Origin: Pogonophryne albipinna
Taxonomy: Eukaryota > Chordata > Actinopteri > Perciformes > Artedidraconidae
DNA length: 64,000 nucleotides
Direction: 5' to 3'
Assembly: GCA_028583405.1 (NCBI GenBank)
Contig: CM053246.1
Location: 3,778,570-3,842,569, forward strand
Part shown: positions 32,068 through 46,343 of the stretch, in pieces
Numbering within the stretch: the first letter of the stretch is position 1
Layout of the letters: every line of letters starts with the position of its first letter
Translations under genes and position numbers: made by a program
The notes under the pieces: model-generated
The model's input: only the letters and a program-made list of their open reading frames with translations
What the model was told of the DNA's origin: nothing
Databases searched by the model: none

Positions 32068-33716
32068 GTAGAACCACCTTGTCATGTTGCTACTTTGAGC
32101 AAGGACGTTTTCGGGTTGATTGTTTTTCATTAGAAATACGGAAAACTACCAGTCCAGTTTTCATGAAACTTGGTGGAGGGGTGTGACATTGGCCAATGAA
32201 GGATCCATATACTTGTTCAGTGGATCGGAATCAAGCGGTAGATACACCAATATATTTCCAGTTTTCCAAGATAGGGCATGACCTTGGATGAGGTCTCACT
32301 CTTGCTTGCAGTATATTTTAAGAGTGTGATGTCGTGTTTTGCATATTTTTGGACATTTTCAAGGACAAGTACAAGTTAAAAAAAGGCTAATAAAGGCTGC
32401 AGAATAAAAAGCTAATTATTTAAAATAAGCTTTATCATAGCAAGTCTTGACCCTTTCTGCAGAGAGTAATAGGAACGGCACACACACTGTATCTGGATGT
32501 TTTCAGAATTATCTCTCAAGCACTCTAAAACGATTTGTCCTTAACCACGGCAGACACAGAGGTGCTATCTCGTTGCTTTTGCTTCTTTAGTTTTACTGTG
32601 TTGCAGGGTTCACTAGGAGAGGCCACAGTTTTGTATCAGCATTGTTTTTTTTTTTTAAAGATAAACCATTTTATTTGCCTTAGCACAGGAAAAATAGCAG
32701 TACGCCCACACATCTTGTGAAGCATGAGGAAAAAGCTACATTCTCTCACATTGGCCTGTCTGGGAAAGAAGAATGCTGATTTGCTTGAGGTAAGGAGAAG
32801 CAATGGCCATTTAATTAACCTTTCCTGCCTCAATCTGCTCACAACAATTTTGCCTGTGACTCCCTTTAATAGTTGAATGACCTTGCTGTCAGTAAGACTG
32901 AGAGGAGGACTGAGTCAAGGTATGATTTAATTAAAGGAGTACATATGTTTAAGACTGCACCTACGGAGATGCAGAAACATTGGTGTTCCTGGGAGTGACA
33001 GCAATGACCTCGCTATTGAGTTTTATAATGACAGCAAGCGGCAAATAGTAAATAATTAGAAAGGAAAAGCGGAAGAAAGGCACTCTTTGAATAGTGTGGA
33101 TGTATGTTTATCACTAGTGTTTTGTTCAATGTCCATTAATGCTGACTTTATCCAGAATATGGTGCTAGTGGCCCTTTCAGAAAATAATCTGCTTCCATAT
33201 GCAAACCAACTGCATTAAAGAATACACACAGCACCTTATAACCTTTATGTGTGCAGTGTTTGAGCCAGGACTGTTTGAGGAGGTCAGATGTGCCAGGTTA
33301 TACTTTTCTATAGTGCCACAGCTACAGTGAAAGCTGCATCAAAGTATTAGCAAAATGATACAAGAATAGAAGTTAGACATAATATTTTAGGCATTTGGAC
33401 ATTTTTATACTGAAGAAAAGTAGGCTCTGAAGGTGCTCCCATTTCATCAGGACTCAACATTGACACTGACAAATATTTAATCAGTTTTTTAACTCAACTT
33501 TTAATCCTAACCATGATCATTTCATCAAGTGGTTTTGTCGCCTTTAGATAACCAAGTAGTTATGTTACATTTCTCAGCACCTACAACATATTTAAAACTG
33601 CAACCATTTAGCTCTGTCTGAAGCAACAGTGTCATTATTGAAAAAAGAACATCAACAGTGTTTTGCACCAAGATCCCGATGTAAAGCCATTTTGACTGAA
33701 GAAAGTCAAATAGTCT
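32068..33716. other. Unique DNA, possibly conserved in part
   Basis: No gene seen. A decayed repeat-like stretch lies near 32130-32280. From about 32850 to 33250 the text has few homopolymers and includes AGTAAATAATTAGAAAGG, a homeodomain-type site cluster, as in conserved non-coding DNA. ORFs here are short and unrecognised. Confidence 0.3.
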
Positions 33717-33945
33717 GTAGGGCTGCCCCCTGGCCAACTTGGGGCCCTACGCAAGATTGTGTTATGAGGCCCCCCTCACGAGCATGCTCGTGAACTGTTA
33801 GCGCCGGAGCCTCGCTGCGGGGAAACTGTTGAGCGCATAATTGCGCCACATTTGCGGATGAGATGAGGCCCCCTGCGCAAGATGAGTCCCCACGCAGTCT
33901 GTGTGATCTGCGTGTAGGGAGGGGCGGCCCTGCCAGCAGGTGAAC
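33717..33945. repeat. Decayed repeat fragment related to hAT interior
   Basis: GC-rich block with CTTGGGGCCCTACGCAAGATT and GCAGTCTGTGTGATCTGCGTG, the latter also present (diverged) at 19157-19200 within the hAT element. Ends are unclear. The minus ORFs (33706-34062) are unlikely to be genes. Confidence 0.35.
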
Positions 33946-34124
33946 TGCTGGGACAGCAGCGTAACTTAAATGATGGCAGCACTGATCAAGGTTTTCTTTA
34001 ACTGTCCAAGTCTGTTCACAGTTATTTTTATGAACCAGTCTTTTAACACTGCCTGAGCCCATACTGATTTCCTGTTAGTGTTTACTTCCAGTGGATCTTC
34101 TTCAAGATCTGGATTTGGTTTTCA

Positions 34125-34680
<556 letters not shown>

Positions 34681-34739
34681 AGGTCCAAAAAATGTATTAA
34701 ATAATAATCTCCCGTTCATCGCGTCTATTCACGACCCAC

Positions 34740-34798
34740 CTATCACATCTCTGCGCCCCACCAGTGGGGCGGGCCCCACACTTTGAGAAACGCTGTGC
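34740..34798 (-). mobile_element. Solo hAT/Charlie-like terminus
   Basis: Read on the minus strand: CACAGCGTTTCTCAAAGTGT followed by GGGGCCCGCCCCACTGG, a typical vertebrate hAT-Charlie end. No opposite end found. Confidence 0.45.
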
Positions 34799-35071
34799 TA
34801 GTCCCTTAATTAAGTGTTTACTTCCTGGTTGCGGTCGAATGGTCCAAAAATGTATTTTAACCCCTTTCCTTCTCTTGTTCGCTTTTTTTTTCTTTACTGG
34901 GGACAGTTTAGTCATTGTGAATCCAAAGTTTAGTTTTGCTCTCCATAACAGGGATGCAAACTCATCAGGAATGAAAAAGGTGACAAGGATCCGAGCCCCC
35001 CGACCCCCCCACCCCACGGAATATCGGCTTTAAAATGAGGAATAACAGAGGATGTTAGCAGTCTCAACAAC
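34799..35071. other. Short non-coding spacer
   Basis: Mixed sequence with T- and C-runs between a hAT fragment and the PIF-like element; nothing recognised. Confidence 0.4.
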
Positions 35072-35863
35072 TAAGTCTGGAGCCACACGAGAACGGTAAC
35101 GCAAACTAACCGAAATCGTTATCAAAAAAGTCTTCCATCCACACGCAATAGGCACCAGAAACGTGTCCTTCCACACGAGACCGCTCGACCCGCTGGAGAC
35201 GCTGTAGTACATATGCTGGGCCTGTAAGTGGCGCTGTACTTCTCCCACAAATTAGACCAAAAGGAGCGAAGAAGACTTCCAAGACTCTGATCTCTCTCTC
35301 CTGTCCGATTAGACTTCACTCGCGTTTATGTCCATATTGATCAGATCTAGCTAGTTCTAGCTAATGATATAACTGCCTGAGTGTCAAAGGACACCTAAAC
35401 AATAAGCAACATTTTGACCGGAGAATTTTAGATTTCGGCTAACGGAAACTCTGCCGTGCGGGGGGGTCTGCATGGGTGCACTGTCCTGCGAGATTCCGGG
35501 ACCTGGCTTGAAACACTCGGAAAACTGTTGTTGTTCTTGTCGGCGAAACACATCAGCAATGACGCGGGTGACACGGGGTTGAGCAGGAGAGGTGGGGAGA
35601 GGCGGGGCTATTGCGTCATCGTTATCAGAAAATGATCGTATAGGGCAGTGGTTCCCAAACGGTGTGCCGCGGCACACTGGTGTGCCGTGAGGCAAGTCCG
35701 GGTGTGCCGTGGGATTTTGTGACAACCATACGTTATTATTGCAATATACAACTACACAAAAATAATTATTTTTTAATTTACTATATCAGTACTTTGTAGG
35801 TTTATATGTACGTAATCTGCGCGACTTGCGCGTCCACATCTCCACGTGCAGTGCTGCATAAAC

Positions 35864-36130
35864 ATGGCTGAGTCAGCGATAACTTTCGAGGGGTGGAGGT
35901 ATGCCCATTATTTTGAGTTCGTCCGAAGAATAGACAGGAATGTGACGGTGAGGTGCAAACTGTGTCCAGGCCAGAAGCTGTTATCCACTGCTGTAAACAC
36001 CACGTCAAACCTCAACAAACACATGCAAAGAACACATGCTAAGGTGAAGCTAACGCACACGCTATTTGTTGTTTGTTTATATCATGTAGTCTGTTCTTCT
36101 TCTCTGTCTTCCGGTTGTTGCCTGTTTTGA
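35864..36130 (+). pseudogene. BED-finger N-terminus of a hAT transposase
   Basis: ATG at 35864 opens MAESAITFEGWRYAHYFEF, then VRCKLCPGQKLLS and NLNKHMQRTHAK: a C-x2-C then H-x4-H BED-type zinc finger, the DNA-binding part of hAT/Ac-like transposases. The reading frame runs out of similarity after about 64 residues and stops at 36130; no catalytic domain follows. Sequence from 36009 on matches the interior of the hAT at 18568-19355, which identifies the family. The fragment ends with that family's right terminus (CCCATCTCTG, to 36333). Confidence 0.7.
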
Positions 36131-36333
36131 ATGACAAATACACACTACCGCCGCCTGCTGGTAAGGAAAGTTATTGCCACTCACAAATCCGCAGTTCGTA
36201 CGTGCTCGGCGAGTAAAGTAACGAGTAAAGTAACGAGTTACTTTATGTAGATAGTAACGAAGTAGTGTAATATATTACTTTTTTTTAAAAAAGTAATATG
36301 TAATTTATTTTTTGAGTAACGACCCCATCTCTG

Positions 36334-36480
36334 GAGTTGGCGTTCTCTACTCTGATTTACATGAAGAACAACAGGAGGTCACGGCTCTCTGTTGAACAGG
36401 ACTTGCGAGTGGCCCTCTCCTCAGTGCCACCAAGGATTAAAAAATTCTGCGCGCCCCGACAGGCACATGTATCTCACTAA
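36334..36480 (+). pseudogene. hAT transposase C-terminal fragment
   Basis: An open frame to the TAA at 36478-36480 reads FSTLIYMKNNRRSRLSVEQD and ends SVPPRIKKFCAPRQAHVSH. This matches the C-terminal tail of Charlie/ZBED5-like hAT transposases. The rest of the protein is missing because another hAT fragment occupies the position directly upstream. The fragment belongs to the CAGTGGTTCCCAAAC element. Confidence 0.7.
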
Positions 36481-37050
36481 TTTGTAAGTCGGCAAAATAT
36501 TTACAATAGCACATGTTTCAATGCTGATTGCTGAAATGTTACATTTATAATTTGTAGTTCAGGACCATGGACAATGCAGCTTCCTTGCATTGACAGTTCT
36601 CTGAGCTGAATTTCTGCTGAGTTTCCTTTGCCTCATTTTTAATTTTGTGACCTGTCTGGTTTAAATGAGTGTGTTGCTGCTTTGATGAAGCCTAATTTGA
36701 TAAAGTTTCAAATTAATTTCTGAAATATTTCGTTAATAAATATTTCATGAGTAATATAGTTGTCTTTGTCACATTTTATTTGGCATTAGTAAATAATGAT
36801 GCACATTTACAGATATTTTACATGATATGAGCGATAACACGTGTTATAAGGGCTATTTTGCACAATAGGTGTGCCTTGAGATTTTTACTTGTCCTTTGGT
36901 GTGCCTTGGGCACAAAAAGTTTGGCAACCACTGGTATAGGGCGTAGACACGGAGCCGTTTGGCCCCCCAGAGCGCTTCGTCCGCAGATCTACCCACCTTG
37001 GGATCCGTTATCGTTATCTGCGTTTCCCTGTCGGCCTCGTGTGGCCGAAC

Positions 37051-38279
37051 CAGGGCCGGACTGGGACAATAAGTCAGGCCGGGAATTATACACCCAGCCA
37101 GGCCACTACCAGTTTTTTGTGCCATTTTGCTGTATTTATTTGTCAATATTTACAGCGTTGCTGCCCATAGTGATAGCCCTATAGTTTAAATCTACTACCA
37201 AAAAATAAACATATGGAGATGGGTTACTATTTAAACAAATGTGCAAATCTATTTAGGAACCTATTCATGTGAACATATTTTAAGTGGGGGTGGACCTCAA
37301 ATCCTATAGGGGTGTCACACAGGGGATCTTACCGGGGCATTCTCCCCCGGTAAGATCTTTTTTTAAATGTTGGACTTAAATGCATCAATCTGGTGCATTT
37401 TGAGGGGGAAATAAAGAGAGAGACTACACCCATATGAAACAGAACTGTATACATTTAAATAATCATAAAATCATAAAAACATGGCCATAACCAATAACAT
37501 ACCATATCCAATATGAAAAAACATTGAAACTTGTTTATTTATTTGTTTTTGGTTCATTTATAGTTGTGAGTGTGTCTGTGCTCCTGAACCAGCCTCACCC
37601 GTCTCCCCCCTGCTCCTCTTTGAGGCAGCAGCAAAGACTAGTTTTAGCTCTCAACAAGTTTTTATAGTTTATCTTACCTTTTTTCACCTAGTTAACGTTT
37701 TTTTATTATTATTCATGCATATTTTACTAATCACTCCCCCCTCAAATAGAAATATGTGTTTACATGAATGGTGACCAAACCGTGAGACCCACTGAGAACT
37801 AAGTTAACTATCTAAACACTCAGCAGAGTCCTTTACCTCACCTGAGCTGTAGTTATCAGTCTCTCAGTCTGACAGGAGAGGACTCTCCTCCACCTTGTTG
37901 TTGAAACAGCTCCTTATATCCGTTAGCGCAGCTAGCTAGCACCAGATGCTAACAACAAAAATAGCCTACACGTAACCGGTGCGCGCGCTTTCTCTCTCTC
38001 GCTCGCTCGCGCCACACATACACACACACCCTCCCGAGCTTGAATGACACACAGAGACCAATCGAGGGCATTAGTGTATGGTCTGTATGAAAGTGGCCAT
38101 GTCGGCAGGCCACATCATGTAGACAGCCAGTCACCCTCTGTGAGGCAGAGTCAGACCCACATTTGCGCAGCGTTGCGTTCACAATACATACATAAAAAAA
38201 ATCCTCAGGCCAGCAGGCCACTTAGCAGGCCAGGCCATCGGGAAACCTCCCGGTGCTCCCGATGGCCAGTCCGGGCCTG
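37051..38279. mobile_element. hAT element (CAGGGCCGGACTGG ends), 1229 bp
   Basis: Perfect 8-bp duplication GGCCGAAC (37043-37050 and 38280-38287). Left end CAGGGCCGGACTGGGAC, complemented right end CAGGCCCGGACTGGCCATCG. Interior stretches are related to the hAT at 30737-31836 (GTGGACCT, CATTCTCCCCCGG, TTAAATGCATCAATCTGG, CATATGAAACAGAACTGTA). No transposase. ORFs at 37949-38352 are unrecognised. Confidence 0.88.
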
Positions 38280-38429
38280 GGCCGAACCGTCTATTATGAT
38301 AGAGAACTGTAGCGGATATGACCGTTACCGTTCTCGTGTGGCTCCAGCCTAAAGCAGCAGTGGTATTAATAACAGAAACACCAAAGAGTCACATCTAATA
38401 GAAATACATAAAAGCATTTATATTAATTG

Positions 38430-38608
38430 TGTAGTCAGTTTAGTCAGCATTGACCAATGAGGGCACGAGATAAGTTTGTGCACAGATGGAGGGCTGACAG
38501 GCAGGTAGGCCATCCAGTTATTTTAGCCGGGCCGTGCAGAGCATTCCATGGAATATAACAAAAAGTGTATCTCGAGACGGTTTCTCAAACTTACCTACCC
38601 CACCTTTA
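38430..38608. mobile_element. TTAA-type MITE end fragment
   Basis: The right edge reads TTTCTCAAACTTACC then TACCCCACCTTTAA, a terminus I associate with an abundant TTAA-flanked fish MITE; upstream words (CATTCCATGGAATATAAC) fit. The left end was not identified. It abuts the hAT MITE that follows and may have inserted into it. Confidence 0.35.
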
Positions 38609-39145
38609 AGTATTTCAATGTTTTGCTACTTTGTACTTCTACTCCACTACAATTCAGAGGTAAATAGTGTACTTTTACTCCACTGCATTTATTTAATACC
38701 TTTAGTTACTTCACAGATGTGGATGAATGATGTGAAATATAATCAAGTGTTAAATCAGACTTGAGTTCCACCTGGAGTAAATCCACAAGCTACCCTGCAG
38801 TCTACAAAGTCATTCAAACTAGCTGCACCTTTACCAGCTTTGAGAACACTTTCATGATCAATCATTATAAAACATATCATATATATTATTCTGAAATGGA
38901 CTAATCTGCACAATGACTACTTTTACTGTCGCTACTTTCACTATATTTTGATGATAATATTTTTGTACTTTTTGAGTAACATTTTGAATGCAGGACTTTT
39001 ACAACTAAAAGAGTATTCCTACACTCTGGTACTTCTACTATTACTCAAGTATAAGATCTGAGTACTTCTACTTTTACTCAAGTATAAGATCTGAGTACTT
39101 CTACTTTTACTCTAGTACAAGATTTGAATACTTCTACCACCTCTG
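38609..39145 (+). mobile_element. hAT-type MITE (CAGTGGTGGAAG family), 5'-truncated
   Basis: Contains family words GCTACTTTGTACTTCTACTCC, CAGAGGTAAATAGTG, ATTTTGAATGCAGGACTTTTAC and ends TACTTCTACCACCTCTG at 39145. Before the end a 34-bp unit (GAGTACTTCTACTTTTACTC then AAGTATAAGATCT) is repeated in tandem. Related to 1444-3190, 60545-60665 and 63239-63330. Confidence 0.55.
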
Positions 39146-41037
39146 TTTATAGCCTATAAAAAAAACTATTAGAACACGAAGTCTAAAGCTAACGTTAGCA
39201 GATAGTGACAATGTATGCTAGCTAGCTAGCTCAATGATTCCTTAAATAATATTGCGACTGAAACACTTTTCAGTTCACATCACGCTCTGCCGCTCCTACA
39301 GGGAGCTCTGCTCTGAATACCTCAACTGTTCTAACAGCGCTCCGAGTTCACCACCGCTCCAGTCCGTGCCTGAGGGACACCGGACCGCACAGTTACTGTT
39401 AACGAATGCACCCGTAGGTAATGTAGCTGCTGAAGTTAGACCCTCATCACGGAGCAGCAGAGTTCAGCCGACAGACAGGAAGACTGGAGCACACAGCTCG
39501 CGCTTCATTATAATATATAAAAAAGAACACCATGCGTGTCATGGTGGCACATAACAGCTCGCTGCCGCAGATTACTTCGGGTCCTGGACATTTTCTAACT
39601 GGCTGATAAAATTATAAATCGATGCACTATACAAATTATTGATAATGGCTGTTTTTTTGTGTTTTACATAAATCACATAATAGATATTTTTAAAATTCCT
39701 AATATTTAACCGAAAAATAACCCAACTAACGGCGTAGATCGTGCTCATTGGTTATTGGAGCAATGGTCACCTACACTACATCACTAGTGTACATATCAAC
39801 ACATTCCTACAAAAGCTTTAGTGTCTTTTTTTTATTTTAACAAGTATCTCACTATAGATTTGAAACAGCTATTCTGGCATAATCATCCTTAGTATTATGA
39901 CTAAACATGAGAGGAGAGAAATAAATGTCAGTCTATAATTTACTATAATCAAAGTAGACGAAAATTCCTTCGGACTCTATTTTTTAAACAATGATTCCCC
40001 CTTCCTAATCTTTTTAATGTTGTGCTTGAAATGAGCCAGTGGCTCTCTTTGTGGCAGCTCAGAGGATGATGGAGGACTGCCATGGTCACCTATGGCAGCT
40101 CAGCGGACTGCCATACACAGTACCGGTCCACTGATGAGAGTGAAATTACTTCATAATAGTAGGGGTGTTCCTGGGTTTATATAACGATATGATAATCCTC
40201 TTTTCACACAATGATGATAATGATCATTATTATGGCAGGGGAGTAGGGGGCGAGGAAACAGCTCGGAATGGAGACTTTGCTGCATAATCCTCCTGCCTTG
40301 AAAGGTTAAATACGGATTTGAATACTATGATCCCCCACTCTGAAAATGATAGTACCGTATTTGAAGCAAATGTGCTGATTGTGCACTTTACCTTGCGGAG
40401 CAGCATGAGTTCCACACTCCACCAAAGAAGACATGCTTACAGCTCTGTATTTGCACAAATGGTAGCAAAAAAAACATTCTTTAAGGATGACTGACATTAA
40501 AAATTCATTGTTAGAGGAAATGTTGTTATACCTAAGTTTGATTGGGGACTGTCGTAGCCTAAAGGCTAGCAAAGCAGGCATCGAGCCAGAATCACTAGAG
40601 CAGAAAAAAGTGGGTAGGGATGTGAATGTGTTTCAGCTCCTTAATGTTGCACTACAGTACCATCATGTTTGCCTAACCTGTCACCTCAGCTACTCTATAG
40701 CTAACAACAAGACACTGCGACTGAAAGCTTCCAAGTGCAAATGGGTTTAACTCGGTATGCAAATGATACATACTCAATTACATGCACTTCTTTTCGCAGT
40801 GTAAATTCAAATAGCTATGTGGATGTAACATAATACAAAATGAAATACATACTATCTGAAATGTACACTAATTGGGTTTAGAATAGATGCTGTCAGACAT
40901 TTGACTGATCATTTCTAAATTCAATTAAACATTTTATATCATTGGTTTTTCAATGAACCTTCTGGATTCAATATCCGACACATAAAAACAATGGTCCACT
41001 AAAATATCTATGTTCTGTGTATCAACAATAGACAACA
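39146..41037. other. Non-coding DNA with a GC-rich segment
   Basis: Mostly AT-rich. A GC-richer segment (39200-39600) contains an ORF at 39252-39554 without known domain; it could be repeat-derived. Several GCTAGC repeats lie near 39215-39230. Nothing else recognised. Confidence 0.35.
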
Positions 41038-41260
41038 GCCCATAGACTGTATGGAAATAAAATGGACGTCACCCATTGTCTTGACTACTGCCTTTAAGGC
41101 TCAAGTTTAGCATTTGGTCATTCACCATCTTGGTTTTAGTGTATATGTGGATGAAAGAGTGGCGCTGTAAAGGAGCAGGCCTGAGGGGAGGCCCTGTCAG
41201 CATAGTGAACGCTCAGTCCCCAGCTCACTGGCACGGTTAGTAAGGTGAATCCATAACTCA
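41038..41260 (+). repeat. Interspersed repeat (CCATAGACTGTATGG start)
   Basis: CCATAGACTGTATGGAAATA followed by GGACGTCACCCATTGTC, TTTAAGGCTCAAGTTT and AAAGAGTGGCGCTGTAAAGG are words I associate with a widespread teleost repeat. No ends or target duplication resolved. Confidence 0.45.
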
Positions 41261-43019
41261 CATTAACTTTGACATTGATTGAGGTGCTAATTTTGGCTAG
41301 TAAAACACATGCTTACCACAAATGTACTGACTGGAAAAATGTGAACACTGAACAATGCGTTGGAATCGACTTGGATGAGGCGTCTTGATAGTGTCTTGTT
41401 AATGCCAAGGTAGCCATGCGCCAATGTACTCATCACTTTTTGTACATGTTTTACAAAATGAACATCAATTTCTGCTGTAGAAGACTTAGCAATTTGATAT
41501 CATAAAATTGTTAGGAAAAGAGGGTATTACTGATATATCCATTCCAGAAGTAGGGTTATCTTGTACCCTCAGAGATAATATACTCACTGAAGTACCATCG
41601 TTTTAGCTGAACGTCTTCCCGCATCCTCGTGCCGTGACCAATGGAGCGGTCGTATGATCTGGCTGGATGTTGGTTTGACTTACTCTAGAATCTATGCTTT
41701 ACTTGGGTTCCCAGATGTTTAATATGAATTCTATACATCATATTATTGCAACAGAATTTGGCAACTTAAATATACTGTATGTTGAATATATATATTATTG
41801 GATTTTGGATTCTGAATTTGTGAACATTGAAAAAAAAGTGAAGATGAGTTGTTAGAAATTCAAACAATTGAAATCTACAAACAATTCAGATTATTTATTG
41901 CATAATTATTTGGTGCTGGAAATGAATTGGCTTTTTAATTTTCAAATCAGATGGAACAGATTTACTACTATACAATACTGATGTCTCTATGCTAACATGT
42001 TCAATTTGACATTCTCACAAAAATCACAATGACAAAGGTAGCATGCTGATGTGTCCCATGTTGTCTATCTTCTTGTGGTGTGAAAGCACTAGGTTCAAAG
42101 TCAGAGGATCAATATGGTCATTAGAAATGATCAGATATGACTCTGTCCAACAGCTTCTATTCCCCCGTCTTTCCGCTGATTGTAGAGGCACTCATTATGG
42201 GACGTACATTGGGACTTTGGCTTAAGTGAGTCACATTGTGTTCTGTCCTCGCTCATGTATTCCTCCTCATTCAAATGTATGATAATCTGTATTGCATTAT
42301 TTCTAAATAAAAGGCTCTTCACTCAAGCAGTTAGTCATTATGTAGAGACCCTGAACCTGAAGCAACTTCCCCATGCATTACCCACTACCTCTATGTACAT
42401 GAAGCTCATGATGTTTGGAACAAAACATTTTTAAGTTGTTTTTGTTTTTAATTTCACAAATGCTCAATGCAAATGAGGTAAAACGGATAAAAAAGGATGT
42501 TTTATATATTTGTGATTTATAATTAAAAAGACATTTATGACAGAAAACTGCCCTTATTTTTTTATTTCTGATAACAAGTGGCAGAATTGTTGCCCATGAA
42601 AGAAAATCAAACTCTTGTTGACTTTTGTCATCTTACAAACTTGTTGAACGACCACACAGGCTCTGAACGTGGCTCCACTCCAGAAATGACTGAACTTTGA
42701 GTGAACCGTTTTGTGTGTGAACGCAGATTTTGCTGCATCTCTATTAAGAACACGCATTATGTGCTTCCTTGGAACATGTAAACATTTTTGATGTAAAAAC
42801 TGCTTTTTTAAATAACTGTAACTCAGAAAAGTTGTTTTAGAAACTGCGACAAAGTTTTAGAAAACACTTCAGTCTGAAAGGTGAAAAACTAGCTGTATTA
42901 TATTATTGTAGTCATTCAAACAAATACAAATATATATATTGTAAAAACTTGGTTAAACTTGAGTAAGGGTTATACCTCGACAATACAATGGAGAATATTT
43001 GATCAATAATAGGGCTTCA
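41261..43019. other. AT-rich non-coding DNA
   Basis: No gene or element boundary seen. ORFs at 42043-42225, 42131-42322 and 42554-42757 are short and have no recognisable content. Confidence 0.45.
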
Positions 43020-43330
43020 TTTTTGTGTTACTTTCTATGGAACTATAGTGTATGAAATGAACACCATGCTTTATTAAGGAGGACCTGATAATAGTAATTG
43101 AGACCATAAACTCATTAGGTTATTAAATGTTTACTGAATCGTGATGAATCAAGTGAAAAGCAGGGTCATTTGTTCATAGACTTCCATACAATCGGTCTAA
43201 TTGTCCCTTTCGAGACAATTATATGTGTCCGGCTCATTAGCCTTAGCGTACAATGTGTTGGAACGCTAGCCAATAGAAGAGTGAGTGCTACATAGTGATT
43301 TCATTTAGTTACGGAAGTAAACAAAGGAAT
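43020..43330. repeat. Decayed teleost interspersed repeat
   Basis: GAGACCATAAACTCATTAGG, AAATGTTTACTGAATCGTG, AAGTGAAAAGCAGGGTCATT and CATAGACTTCCATACAATC occur in the order of a common fish repeat. No terminal structure was found. Confidence 0.45.
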
Positions 43331-45025
<1,695 letters not shown>

Positions 45026-45083
45026 CGGACTACAATGACTAAATGAATACAACTCTATGTCAAAATAAAAATAAATAAAAAAA

Positions 45084-45310
45084 GGGGCGGTGGTGGCGAA
45101 GTCGATAGGGACTTGTCTTGGCAACTGGAAGGTCACCAGTTCAAGTCCCCGAAAGACCAAGTGCTACCGAGGTGTCCCTGAGCAAGGCACCGTTCCCTAC
45201 ACTGCTCCCCGGGCGCCATTCAAAATGGCAGCCCACTACTCCTAACACTAGGATGGGTCAGGTGCAGAGAAACAATTTCCCCACGGGGATTAATAAAGTA
45301 TATCAAAATC
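45084..45310 (+). mobile_element. tRNA-derived SINE
   Basis: Starts GGGGCGGTGGTGGCGAAG, with an A-box-like TGGCGAAGTCGATAGG (45094-45109) and a B box AGTTCAAGTCC (45138-45148), spaced as in a tRNA gene and therefore a likely internal Pol III promoter. The body (GTGTCCCTGAGCAAGGCACC, CTGCTCCCCGGGCGCC, GGATGGGTCAGGTGCAGAG) and the end (ATTTCCCCACGGGG, TTAATAAAG) are typical of an abundant teleost SINE. The tRNA-like part would not fold as a clean cloverleaf, so it is not a tRNA gene. Confidence 0.82.
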
Positions 45311-46343
45311 TATTGCTCGTGGTGATCAGTCAGTTAAACGGTGCAAAGGAGAAATGAGAGTATGTGAAACAATGTTTTATTTGGATAAATGACATTATGC
45401 ATTGAAATAAACATTACGTTCTGACAATCACTATAGGTTTTCTTAGAAGTATCATGATTCATGACTCTTTTAATTGTTAGAAACAATGACAACTTGTTCT
45501 GTCATTTACAGCCATAGGGTGCAAGTCATAAGATTTAAATAGCTTTTTGCAGAACTTTTAAAGCATCACAGACAGTTTGTTTTTTATTTCATGCAAAATA
45601 CAAATAATGCTACATTTTGTTGGACAAATATATGAGTTTAAATCTAATTCTCCCAGATGCTGGGGGCAGAAGCAAACCCCAGATTAACTCTCGACCTTAG
45701 ACTGAGCGTTGTCTGCTTGGCGTTTAATGTTTTAAGTTTTTTCGCCGCTGTGTCCGCCATTTCGTGGGCTCCTCTTGGATGTGTCCTTAGGTTCTGGAAC
45801 CTGGTTGCTACGTCTTATAGGAGCTGATAACTAGCATGTACCAAAAAGAAAAAAAAACAGTCAGGGGGCGGGGGCTCTGCATAGACACCACCATACAATT
45901 GGTTCATAAGTGATGATAGAGTGCTTTCCCATGACTTTTTAAAGGAATCTAGTACTTAAAAGAATGGGTACATTGTTTTAAAGTACGGTGCAACTTAGAC
46001 TTGAACCTACGTTTTTCAGGCCAATTTATGTCACATCCAAACAATAATAATATCCGCAGTCCTAGGTCTTCTATCCCCCTTTTGTAATCAATACAGACCT
46101 CTCAGCCTGCGTGTTGAAATAGCACTTCCTCTCAGGCAGGAGCAGAAAGCACATGCTGGTTGGCCATTGGCTGTAGTCTTTGTGAAGTATTTCTGGCCAA
46201 GACACGTGATGTGAGAGTTGGCCTTTGTTGCTGCCTATTCTTTGATGTGTGTGTGCTGTGTCTGGCTCTTTAGTGAAACCAGTCCTGTTTACCTACCTGA
46301 ACAAATCCCCAATCCTTCTCTTTGTATTTTAAATAATAAGGTG
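45311..46343. other. Non-coding DNA
   Basis: AT-rich with one GC-richer patch at 45640-45900 (includes CCGCTGTGTCCGCCATTTCG). No gene or repeat boundary recognised. The ORF at 46218-46457 runs into the next MITE. Confidence 0.4.

Larger units (their letters stand above)
35646..36933. mobile_element. hAT-Charlie-like element, chimeric inside, 1288 bp
   Basis: Perfect 8-bp duplication GTATAGGG (35638-35645 and 36934-36941). Termini CAGTGGTTCCCAAACGG and complemented CAGTGGTTGCCAAACTT, with GTGTGCC repeats inside both ends. It keeps the C-terminal end of a transposase gene (36334-36480). The middle is replaced by part of a different hAT family (35864-36333) that has its right terminus but no left terminus. 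Confidence 0.88.
35075..38349. mobile_element. PIF/Harbinger-like element hosting two hAT insertions
   Basis: GTCTGGAGCCACACGAGAAC at the left pairs with the complemented right end GGCTGGAGCCACACGAGAAC; the match continues through GGTAACG. TAA flanks both ends (35072-35074 and 38350-38352), the 3-bp TWA duplication of PIF/Harbinger. Removing the hAT elements at 35646-36933 and 37051-38279 and one copy of each duplication leaves about 750 bp of contiguous sequence without transposase, so this is a non-autonomous host that later received both hATs. Confidence 0.75.

Noticed and set aside
33717..33945. CpG-island promoter
   Set aside because: GC-rich words recur inside the hAT at 19.16 kb, so repeat origin is more likely.
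45084..45160. Functional tRNA gene
   Set aside because: A and B boxes are present but the body continues as a SINE with a LINE-like tail, and a clean cloverleaf is not apparent.
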